A DNA stretch of 64,000 nt from positions 3,720,001 through 3,784,000 of the forward strand of contig CADCSX010000001.1 of the NCBI GenBank assembly GCA_902805475.1, written 5' to 3'. Below the pieces are notes generated by a model. It had not been told where the DNA came from. It did no database searches and was given only the letters and a program-made list of their open reading frames with translations. Positions 49,188 through 58,723 of the stretch are shown here, piece by piece. Source of the DNA: Entonaema liquescens (Eukaryota > Ascomycota > Sordariomycetes > Xylariales > Xylariaceae). Position 1 is the stretch's first letter; every line of letters starts with the position of its first letter. The position numbers were made by a program, and so were the translations under genes.

Positions 49188-50263
49188 TTAACGCCAAAGT
49201 AAACCCTCAAGCACCTTGTTGTATCGGCCACCCTGGATCGTGAATGATGCAAGAATCGCGTCGAGCTCCGCCTTGTTCTCAGGGGACAGAAGGACGTTCT
49301 TGGAGTTCTCCTCGACACGCTCGACCCTCGTAGCACCGGGGATAGGAATGATAGTACCAGCTTGCGAGGAGTTAGAAACCGAGCGAATCCAAGCCAAAGC
49401 GAGCTGGGCCGGTGTAACGCCAGCCTTCTCCGCGAAGGATTTTAGCTTTTCCACAAGCTCGAGGTTCTTGTTAAAGTTCTAAATAAGGGATGGAAAGTTA
49501 GCTTCGAAAGAATATCCCTAGATGGGTTTAGGGACAAAGGATGGCTTACCTCGGGTTGAAAGCGGTCAAAGCGGCGGCGGATGTCTCCCTCGGGGATGTC
49601 ATCGACGGATTTGATTTGACCGGTCAGAAAGCCACGGCCTAGCGGGGAATAAGCAACGAGGGGTACATCGAGGCGCTTGGCCGTAGCCGCGACGCCATTC
49701 GTCAGAATGTCGGGCGTCCAAAGGGAGAACTCAATTTCTACCAAGCTCAGCGGGTAGATGGCGTTGGCTTTCTCGATGGTCTGGGCGCTGGCCTCGCTAA
49801 TGCCTACGCCGTTGATCTTGCCAGCGTCGATAAGCTCCTTGAATGCTCCTAGCGTCTCTTCTAGTGGCACACTGGGGTCCATACGGGCCGGACCGAGGAT
49901 ATCTATCTTCTTTGCGTTGCCGATGACCTTGAAGCAGTTCTCCGCACTGGCAAGGACTTCCTCTCGCTTATTCTTGGGTCTCATGTTCCCGAAATCGACA
50001 CAGCACTTGATAAATAGAGTAACCTTGCTCGCATCCTCCGGATAAGCTTCGAAGTAGCGGCGCAGCAGAGCTAAGCCTGCCGTCGGTTCAGGCATGCCGT
50101 AGTAATCACCGCTAGACCAGAATGTGGCGCCCTGAGCGATAGCTGCCTTCATGGTCGCAAAGGCCTGCTCGTCGGGCGTGTGCTGAGGGCGCCAAGTCAT
50201 GCCCATAAGCCCGAAGCCTGTGCCGGCCTTGGGCTTGAAGACTGTAGCAGAAGTCGAAGACAT
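49188..50263 (-). CDS. Aldo-keto reductase, pyridoxal-reductase-like
   Basis: Exons 50263-49550 and 49478-49188 (71-nt intron, GTAAGC donor, TTTAG acceptor) give 334 residues. The frame has an AKR barrel: GFGLMGMTWRP, a G-A-T-F-W-S-S-G-D-Y-Y-G block carrying the catalytic Asp/Tyr, LFIKCCVDF with the Lys, ILGPARMDPSVPLEETLGAF, and AYSPLGRGFLTGQIKS. Near the end is IIPIPGATRVERVEEN, the cofactor-binding segment. The place of the usual His has ARMDP, as in the fungal pyridoxal reductase branch (ARVDP). It reduces an aldehyde or ketone with NADPH. It lies directly beyond the AT block from an aldehyde-releasing PKS, so a role in that pathway is possible, as is vitamin B6 metabolism. An in-frame Met at 50362 would add a poor N-terminal extension. 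Confidence 0.9.
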
Positions 50264-51875
50264 TTTGTTGAGATGGTAAGATTTGCGATGGGTAAAGTTG
50301 TGGAAAGGGTTGCAGAAGATAGCCGAGATGAAAGGACGAATCTGGGGTTTCTTTAAGGCCATTACGAGATCATCCCGAGTGTTTAAATGTTTTAAGCACT
50401 TTGGTAGAAGACCTCATCGTGAAAGGGGTTAAGCGGGAAATATTGTACAAAAGTGTTTCGGTCTGTACAACATTCATCGGGTTTCAAAGGGGCCGAGTGA
50501 TTAGGTGCCTAACAAGTCCGTCCGAAGTAAGAAAGACTCACGGTATTAGGGTATTAGGATTAAAGGGAGCGCGAGAGAAGGGAGCTTGACTAAAGAGAAT
50601 TCGCGACATGTAAACTCCGACGCATAACTCCCCGCCACGGTGCCGCATAATAACCTATAAGCTATAAGCTTTGAGGCGTTTCTTATTAGTACGTGGGATT
50701 CTTCAGCTTCTAGGGGCATTGACAGGGACCAGCTGGCTCAGCAACAACCAACAGCATGTGTGTGACCGTATCTCGAGTCATATCTCGGACTTTAAACCAT
50801 ACAGCGCATTGATGCTTGCTTTACTGCTTGTACCTATTAACTACAGGTAACTAAGTAATTGTCTTATAACATGTCAGAATTCCAATCAGATCGGGCTAGA
50901 TTTATTCTTCCTTCAAATCTAAAAGACCTACCGGAGAAAAGCGTCGGGAAAGGAGACAAAGGGGTAGAAAGCCTTTAGTCTAAGCGATTCCAATTGGATT
51001 TGAATGACATAATACCTAATGCATTATATTGGGTACTCCTTACCATAAAGGACATTCTCCTTGAATCCTATTGGTTAAATCGACATGCACTATTTCTTTG
51101 TCAAGTACCAACCTACAGATACCCACGCACGGATCTTTGGCTCTTAAATCCTTGGGTGATTCGCTCATCTTGGTACGTCTTAGAACGCCCAGGGTTGCGG
51201 AGATAAGACATATTTTAGAGCGACGCTGTGCCTCTTTCCAATTAATTACATATGATTGGTTCACCTAACAGCCCCGACACCTACACCATCACCAACATCC
51301 AAACCCTATTTCAACTTTGAGCGGCCCCCACGTATAAAAACATATTCAACTTTGATATTGTCTGTCCTACCGACTGGTACCCGTGATAGCAGACAGCTCA
51401 CAAGGTGCTCACAAGGTCGACTGCCACACTGGTGAGAAACATTGCCTAGCTAAAAGACCAATAAAAGACCACCATACCATATACCTCTTTCAGCAGAATG
51501 TTTATTAACTTGTATGTACGTGATCATTTTAATGGTTGTGGAGATGACAGCGAGTTGATCTTACTGATTTACAACTTCATCGTGGTCAATATAGCCGTGC
51601 TACCTACCCACCACTTTCATACACTTACTATATCCCAACTGTACAACGTCCAGTCTCAGCTGAGGCTGTTGCCTAATCGTCGAGTCCTTAACTCAGTGTT
51701 TACTTGAGCAGGATTTTCGGTATTTTAATCTAATGACTTTGCGTCAGCTCTTTCCTACATCACACAAAATAGAGTAGACTAGGAGATGTCAGCTAATATC
51801 AATAAAAAGCCCCTAAGTTAGCCTAAGCATCCGACGACAATCCCGTATATCGGGAGGACGCATGAATCCCTAATA
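50264..51875. other. Intergenic, no gene seen
   Basis: About 1.6 kb with short frames on both strands at 50994-51268 and 51498-51707. None has a domain or coding look. It includes the upstream region of the aldo-keto reductase. Confidence 0.5.
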
Positions 51876-52288
51876 TTAAGGAATCTCGGGAGTTCCAGGG
51901 CGAAAGGATGCATATCGGGTAATCATTTCAGCTAGGGCCTCAGCTTCAGCCTCGTCTTTCAGGTACACCATCGTAACGGGTGGTTGATTACCCGTATCTA
52001 TCGTAACCTGCAGAACATAGCTGTAGCCTAGGATCCATACAGTCCAAGGCTATGTTTACTCTGGCTGACACTAGGATACGCCTCGTGACGGGATGTGACT
52101 CGTGATGGGATGCGAGGCGCAATAGGACCAGAGGCGTACTGGCCAGATCGTACCATAGTTCTTGGGACAAGAATAACAATAGGATTATTGGGCACAATGC
52201 GGAAAGAAGTGTGGTGAGGGTTGAACTCTTCTTCAGATATAAAATGTGGGAAGTCGTGGAGAAATTCTGGTTGAAAGATTCCAAGCAT
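51876..52288 (-). CDS. Possible small gene, about 95 residues, unknown
   Basis: On the minus strand a frame from 52288 starts MLGIFQPEFLHDFPHFISEEE and continues to NNPIVILVPRTMVRSG. A second open stretch in another frame (about 52017-51876) reads VLQVTIDTGNQPPVTMVYLK and ends in LAEMITRYASFRPGTPEIP then stop. Both look like protein rather than chance. A GTACGC donor near 52139 and the CTACAG acceptor near 52022 would join them in phase. No family is recognised. The exact splice is a guess. Confidence 0.35.
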
Positions 52289-52361
52289 CCATTCGACACT
52301 CTCTCACTTCTCTAGGTTAATCCAAACATCAGAGCTGTCTATCTAGTGTTACTCGATCATC

Positions 52362-54101
52362 ATGCTCTCACGCGCCATCTTCAATGCCCTGGCGATCTTT
52401 GCCTCGACAGCTACGGCTGGGCCTACTTGGCGCACTAGCAGAGGTGAAGATCTTGTGAAATTCTTGGAGAGGGCAACGACCCCCACGTTGAACTTCCATA
52501 TTTCTCCCAATGCTTCTATCGTTACCCCTGATTCCCCCGAGTGGGCTGAAGACACGACCCGCTGGTCCACGTGGAGCGCGCCGACATTCAGTGTCGCATT
52601 CCTTCCCGCTGAGGAGAAGGACATTACTGTTGGTGTAAGTTGGCTAAGTCTATCCGGATCAGGAGATATCATACGGTATTCGCTGACATTATTATGTACC
52701 TAGCTCCAATACATGACGAAGCACAACATCCAGTTCCTCGCAGGTGGCGGCGGTCACGGGAATACCGTTACACTGGCTAAGGCGAAGAATGTTGTATTCA
52801 TCAACATGGAAAAGTTTAATAAGATAACCGTCAACTCCGACAAGACCATCACCGTCGGCGGTGGGGCTAGATTCGGGGATGTCTACACGGCTGCTTACGG
52901 AGCTGGCCGCGAATTGCGTCAGTGCCTGTCTCTTATTCCAACTCTACCATGTTCATTATTGAAGCTATTTGAACATGAACTAATGATATTTTAGCGCTCG
53001 GCTCATGCTCTTGCGTCGGTGTCGGTGGCGCGAGTCTCGGAGGTGGTCACGGTAGGCTTCAGGGTAAATATGGTCTGATAGTAGATGCAATCGTCAGCAT
53101 GCGTGTCGCTCTATGGGACGGTTCTATCGTTGAAACATCCGCTACGAAAAACCCGGACCTGTTCTGGGCTATGCGCGGCGCTGGTCACAACTTCGGAATT
53201 GTTCTAAGCTTTACTTATAAGACCTGGCCTCTACAAAACAATGGCTTAACCTACAACGCGGACATGAGATTTACCAACGCTTCTCTAGAGGGAGTCTTTG
53301 AAACCATCAACGAGCTTATCCCTGACCAAGACCCTGGTCTTGCTTTAGACCTTTTCATCATGACCGACGCATCTACCCACGAGGTAAGTCCTAGCCTAAG
53401 CATCTTCCAATAGGTAGTTGGATTGCGACTAACCGTATCAGACTGTTACTTATCTTAACATTGTGTATGCCGGCACGAAGGAAGATGGAGATCGATTTAC
53501 TGCTCGCTTCGCAACGAACAAGAAATCAACCAGTGGCATCGAGCGTACTTCCCTGAATGTGACAATGGTCCCCTGGAACGAAATCACACACAAGGCCGCT
53601 GGTGGCATGATCGACTTTGCATGCATTGACGGTGCAAGTCAGAATGTCTACACAGCCAACCTAAAGAAATTCGACATCGCCCAGCAGCGGAGGTTCTACA
53701 ACACCTACGTGGACTTCATCAAGAAGAACCCTCTCGCATCTAACTCGATGATCTTCTACGAGATCTTCGGCCAAAAAGCCGTGACCGAACAGCCTGCTGA
53801 CCAGACAGCAGTCGGAAACCGCAACTACGCTAACATTCTCGCCCTTTACCAAACCACATATACGGATGAGAGCGTCGCTCCTGCAGCCGATGCGTGGGCG
53901 AAAAGTCTTCGCGACGAGGTAGTCAAACCCGAGTACTCGGGCTACGATATCGAGTCTATATACATGAACTACGCCCACGGAAACGAGAAGCTGGAGGCCA
54001 TGTACGGTTACGAGCCGTGGCGTCTTGAGCGTCTTCGCAGCCTGAAGCGCCGCTACGACCCCAAGGGCTTTTTCAACTTTTACAACTCAGTTCTAGGTTA
54101 G
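52362..54101 (+). CDS. Secreted FAD-linked oxidoreductase, berberine-bridge-enzyme type
   Basis: Exons 52362-52634, 52704-52917, 52995-53383 and 53442-54101 give 511 residues. The first 19-20 residues form a signal peptide (LSRAIFNALAIFASTATA). The FAD-binding PCMH domain has FLAGGGGHGNT and, across intron 2, LGSCSCVGVGGASLGGGHGR. His and Cys at these two places are the usual sites for double covalent FAD attachment. Next come DIFWAMRG-like DLFWAMRGAGHNFGIV and the C-terminal BBE block RYDPKGFFNFYNSV. These enzymes oxidise alcohols or close rings with O2 in secondary metabolism. The position, two genes from the PKS on the far side of the AT block, makes a cluster role possible. Intron 2 uses a GTCAGT donor. 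Confidence 0.92.
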
Positions 54102-54730
54102 AGTGGCTGATATACGTATTAGACGGATGTAAGAAATATTGGGATTTAGACCTGGTTCTCATTTTGTGTATAATATCATACTCCTTTGCCAAAGCTGTTC
54201 TTAGAGGTTGTTTATTTTGTTGCTAAAAAGGAAGAGATATCGTGGGGCACCCATATAAATATTCCCAAACCAGATGATTTACTCAGCGTTCATATTGCTT
54301 TAACCTTGAGATAACAACGCTGCTCGGGATCTCGTATAGACTATAGTATCAGGTCAAGCTGCTGTCATAAAAAGAACTTGGCATAGTCATTCAATATTAC
54401 CTACGTGGTTGATCCTAGTCTTTGGCGTTGAAGACTGCCGCAGAACGATGCCTTATATAACTCATTGAGATTTCTCCAAAGATGCACTCACAAAGCCCAC
54501 TATGGTATTACCTATGGTATTACCACATATCCTTAACTGCTTGAAATACATTTTCTGATGCGTGTAGTACAATAACTTGCCTGTGTGACTATCGCAAATT
54601 GAGAACGAACCCCTTTATTCAATGTTAGCGCTGATTTGGCGGGAAGATCGTCCGGGTAAATATTGGGGCGGCTTAAGTTGTGCTACTTAGTTACTAAAAA
54701 CAGCCCAAATTTTTAACCAATTCCAGCAGT
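54102..54730. other. Intergenic before the tRNA gene
   Basis: About 630 bp, AT-rich, with a small tandem ATGGTATTACC repeat near 54501-54525. No gene was seen. Confidence 0.55.
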
Positions 54731-54804
54731 TCCTCGGTGGCGCAATTGGCTAGCGCGTCTGACTGTTAATCAGGAGGTTGAAAGTTCGAGCCTTTCCCGG
54801 GGAG
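54731..54804 (+). tRNA. tRNA-Asn (anticodon GUU)
   Basis: A 74-nt cloverleaf. The acceptor stem TCCTCGG (54731-54737) pairs with CCGGGGA (54797-54803), with one T-G pair. The D arm has GGCGCAATTGGCTAGCGCG. The anticodon stem TCTGA/TCAGG closes the loop CT-GTT-AA with the anticodon at 54765-54767. The T stem GAAAG/CTTTC closes TTCGAGC. The discriminator is G and CCA is not encoded. There is no intron. The A and B boxes are in their normal places. Confidence 0.96.
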
Positions 54805-55302
54805 TTAGTTTTTACATTCTTCATGTTTGATTCTTTTTGCCACAATCATTTTGACTTTCTCAAAAACGCCCGTTTATAATTTCTAACGGCGTGTAAACTT
54901 ATGATCTTTTAAAATAATAGTTATACTCACCAATGTTAAAACACTCGCGTCGCGCCGCGGTAAATATACAACAATGGTAGCTCATAATCTTGGCAACTTG
55001 AACGATTAATTATTTGAACATGGTTTGGTTTAGGAAGGACGGTGATACATTTCAGCTAGGAACTCGAATTTCTAGTTTTTGGATTACTATAGACAACACC
55101 AGAATCAAGTCTACAGGTTGATGGAGTTAAGAGGAGATTAGATATACAGAATAGTCAATACGCAATATCAAATATTATAAAATTATGGTCTACTTCTAGA
55201 AGTTATGTCTTCCCTCCCGACTAGTGTCTAGTCTACCTCTCTTTATGTTTATGCGGATATAATGTCAACACTTCTCTGTAGCGAACCCATCAATATACCT
55301 TC
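54805..55302. other. Intergenic after the tRNA gene
   Basis: About 500 bp, starting with the T-run that should end tRNA transcription. No other gene or RNA was seen. Confidence 0.55.
54809..54813 (+). terminator. RNA polymerase III terminator
   Basis: A run of five T residues, four nucleotides past the mature tRNA end. Confidence 0.8.
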
Positions 55303-56081
55303 TCAGGGCAATTCGGCATTGCGTGGCTTCTGCGAAGCATCCATTTCGGCAACCGCAGGACTTTGCCATAGCTCATTCGGGAGAACATGTTGCTGGTTTC
55401 CGACACATGGTTCAGCGACAGGAGGATTCTGTCTCTTTAGTTTTCTGATGTAGAGCACGGCGCAGGTAATTATCGCTAGGCCTACTATTCCAACAGAGAC
55501 TCCAATTCCGGCTTTTGCACCAACGCTTAGGCCGTTGGAACCTTTCTGATCAAGGCCATATTGGGTAGATCCAGCAGGGTAACTTGTAATTGAAGGTTGT
55601 GGTGTTCGGGTAGCCGGACTATTCGACGGTACTGTCTGTGTTGTAGTGCTATCTGCGGCTTTGTTCGATATGTTAAAAAACGCGGAGGATATATCAAACC
55701 ACGCCTGGTTACCCTGGTTAGAAGGGTCACCCTCGAACATCCAGAAAAAGAATACGTTCGATTCCGCAAGGTTAAAGTCATACGTCTGGACAAGCCAGGT
55801 GAATTGAGTAGCTGCGTTGTTTATCGTTTCTTGCGACGCTTGTTTAGTACCCAGATCACAACATTCTATAAGTCCCACTTACGAAAGACTATTGGTCCGA
55901 GGGTTGCTGAGCCTCCATTGGGGGCTTGTTGCCAAAGAGCAATGGAGAACATTGAGGAGTCTATCGTAAAGCTGATATTTTGGACATCGCCAACCTCCCA
56001 CGTGGCTCGAGTACGAGGAGGATTTAAGAATTGCGCATGGGCAAGCGAGGTTGTTGCTAGAATAAGAGCTGGAGCTATCAT
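55303..56081 (-). CDS. Single-pass cell-surface membrane protein, unknown function
   Basis: Exons 56081-55883 and 55811-55303 (71-nt intron, GTAAGT donor, GTACTAAAC branch region, CGCAG acceptor) give 235 residues. A signal peptide (IAPALILATTSLAHA) is followed by an outer domain beginning NPPRTRATWEVGDVQNISF, with FTWLVQTYDFNLAESNVFFFW across the join. This looks like the immunoglobulin-like Kre9/GPI-anchored fungal wall-protein fold. Next is a Ser/Thr/Pro stalk, then one membrane helix (AGIGVSVGIVGLAIITCAVLYI) with a basic stop (RKLKRQ), and a short cytoplasmic tail. The layout is that of small surface sensors or adhesion proteins. No enzyme motif is visible. Confidence 0.8.
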
Positions 56082-57197
56082 ATCGAATAGCGATGGTGTT
56101 CATGCAGAAGTAATACATGTAAACCACAAAAAGCATGTAAGTTAAGTACCTAATGAGGGTTGCAGGTAAGAGGGGTTACAATTATTTCTGAAGATATTTA
56201 CGACACTGTTACCCAGAAACACAGAAACTGACCACTCGTCGAAAGCAACTCCGTATCAGGCCTTAGGATATGATTGGATGCAGTCTCCCTTGAGCCCATT
56301 TTGGCAAGCCGGAATGCAGATTCGGGGCCGAGCTTGGTCACGGATTTAAACAGATCAAAGTAAACCAGCTGTATGGTTAATGTGGCCCCCTTTTTACTTT
56401 TTTGAAGCATATGATCCAGAGCCTGATGATGATTTGTCTGTCCTGTTATCTGTTAATCATACCAAGATGTCGGGTTCGAGTACTTCACCTAGTTAGCCCA
56501 TCATAATCTGGCTAGAAACTGAGACAGCATTGACAGAAAGCGATGATCTATCTATTTATAAGATAGCTTGCAGATGAGTCTAACCTCTTCGATCGAAGTA
56601 TGCGTTGACCCTACCTACGCCTCACAGATAAATTATCGGTTTACTGTTAAGGGACCCTTGGAGGGTTTCGACGCTTGCGGGATTACCTACGTTAATATGG
56701 GGTCCAAAGGTTCAAAAGGTCTTCAGGGTCGGCTTACCAGCACGGACGGACCTCTGTGCTTAGCAATATGACGATGGGGTTCATAAATGATGTAGACGGT
56801 AAGGATATACCCGATAAAGCAATCCAAGCGATGGCTGGCCACGAATAAATAAGTAATGCCTCTCTAGGGTCGTGGTGCGCACATCTGAATGCAATCCAGG
56901 AGTAAGTTGACGGTTGGTGAGCATTGTGTACAGCCTATTACTGACTTGCAGATGCAGGGCCGCCCGAAATAACTTGACTTTTGCTCTAATATTAGAAAAC
57001 GATCTAGATTGGGATGTCCGAATCAAGCGTCAGCTTTAAGACTTCGCGTTGTTTACGCGAGCCATCACGCAACCCCTATCCGATTCACATTTATACACCG
57101 GCTCTACCTTTCCAACACCGTCCATAGAATCCCCTACCACCGTTCCTGATATCTTGTTTCATTCCCTTCCCTAGTACCGAAACTCTACTAATATCTA
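56082..57197. other. Intergenic, no gene seen
   Basis: About 1.1 kb upstream of the surface-protein gene. The frames at 56568-56771 (+) and 57026-56781 (-) have no recognisable domain. The N-terminal half of the glycosyltransferase relic would be expected here, but no trace of it was found. Confidence 0.5.
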
Positions 57198-57748
57198 TAT
57201 GGGGACGATTGGGATTTATTGTGGATTGGACACTGTTGCATATATTTTCCTTTCGAAAATAGTCCCCTTATACCTGAAGAGCGAGTTATCCATCTCGAAG
57301 ACGAAACCGTCGCACTAAAGCAGAATCTATGGACTTTTAACGTACCTTTTACTTTAAAGTATAACTGTCCGGAGCATACCAGGGCGGTACACTATGTACA
57401 AGAAGGTGTCTGCACACTAGGATATGCAATCAGTCAGGTGGGTGCGCGGAAGCTCTTGCACGAGATAGGCCTCGGGGATTTCACGGATATATTAGATATC
57501 CTCCTTCGTTTCTTCTGCGAGGGGACGAAAGGACGCAAATATCATAATTGCTTAACAACTCAACAGGAGCATTTCCACCACCATCTAGTGGCAGGCCCTC
57601 TTAGCGCTGAGAGTGATATCGGAGACCATGGTAGAGGATTTAGAGAGAAAGGCACAACCGACATAGTGAGATGGACCTTAGGTTGTACGCAGATGTGCTA
57701 TTGGAAGATCGTACAGACTTTGTCGACCAGTGCCCAGATAGCCTTTGA
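57198..57748 (+). pseudogene. Glycosyltransferase family 25 relic (C-terminal half)
   Basis: The visible frame begins YGDDWDLLWIGHC, which in fungal GT25 proteins lies in the middle of the chain; the N-terminal donor-binding half is absent and a stop lies just upstream. It continues with HTRAVHYVQEGVCTLGYAIS, GARKLLHEIG, FFCEGTKGRKYHNCLTTQQE, and SDIGDHGRGFREKGTTDIVRW. After RWTL the conserved end is found one base out of frame (YADVLLEDRTDFVDQCPDS), so about one A or G is missing at 57678-57682. With half the gene gone and a frame shift, it is unlikely to be active. Intact relatives add sugars to proteins or lipids in the secretory path. Confidence 0.78.
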
Positions 57749-58378
57749 TTTGATACGGAAGTTGCATAACTGAAGTTAATTTGCCTTGGTAGGGCAATCA
57801 GTTATATTATCTCATTATAGGATTTAACAAGTCTATAGGTACTTTAAAATAACTGTGACTCCAATTCATACCTAGGTAATGTTTGCACATCTGGGGCATC
57901 CTTGTGATGGTGCGTAAATATACCTAGCTTATACCTAAACCGGAGGAGAGACTGGTTACTTCTAATCATAAAGGAGTGTTATGTAGCCAGAAACCGTGTA
58001 GTAGGTAGTTTATCAGTCTTTCAGAGCTGGCTCTGAGTCAAATGCAAGAATATCAAATCGTAAACACAGCCAGTCTTACACAATCCTCATTGGACAATGA
58101 AAAGAAGAATGTTCGTAAGAATCACCCTAATATACTGTAGCCTTGACCAGTCATAGCCTGCACGAGAACATCTTAAAGAAACTCATCTTCGCCCTGCTTT
58201 GCTTCTTTTATGGTATATACGTCGTTTTCCCTTTGCAATTGGTGAATCATCGTGAACATTTTTACCAGATATCCAACTCAAGGTTTAACGTCTTCAGATT
58301 GAATTGAGATCATGAACCGGAATCATTTCCTGCATCAGCCCATTTAGATATCTAGTTGAAAGCTTAGAAGATCAAGCT
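57749..58378. other. Intergenic, no gene seen
   Basis: About 630 bp, with one exact TACCTAGGTA palindrome (57869-57878). No other feature was recognised. Confidence 0.55.
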
Positions 58379-58621
58379 TTAGAAACCCTTTTGATAATAT
58401 TTATTCAACTGGCGATTAAGCCGGGCGTATGCAAAGCAAACTACAAAGGCTATGAATAATAGTCCAGTCAGGCCCATGCCACCGACAACCAGGCCCGGCG
58501 ATGTCCATGGATTGGCCACGCAACGATAGTCTATTGGCGCTGTGCTACCACACAATACTCCCTTATGCCTCGGAACCCCTCTTTCATTTTTTTTTTGATT
58601 TTGCACCAATACAAATTTCAA
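58379..58621 (-). CDS. Possible small membrane protein or C-terminal gene fragment
   Basis: An 80-residue frame. Its second half looks like protein: TSPGLVVGGMGLTGLLFIAF continuing to FAYARLNRQLNKYYQKGF, one membrane helix and a basic/aromatic tail. The first 20 residues come from a homopolymer-rich stretch (poly-Lys codons) and are doubtful. No family is recognised. It may be the last exon of a decayed gene. Confidence 0.3.
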   Translation of the reverse strand: MKFVLVQNQKKNERGVPRHKGVLCGSTAPIDYRCVANPWTSPGLVVGGMGLTGLLFIAFVVCFAYARLNRQLNKYYQKGF

Positions 58622-58723
58622 AGACCTTATGATAACATACGCGTGGCTCTTAGCAGAGAGTTAAATCCCCCATCACCCCCAGCAGACTCCCATCAGTGTC
58701 ATGAACAGACTCTACCAGCTTCG

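Noticed and set aside
49139..49336. Arg/Ser-rich minus-strand frame
   Set aside because: Out-of-frame shadow of the last aldo-keto reductase exon.
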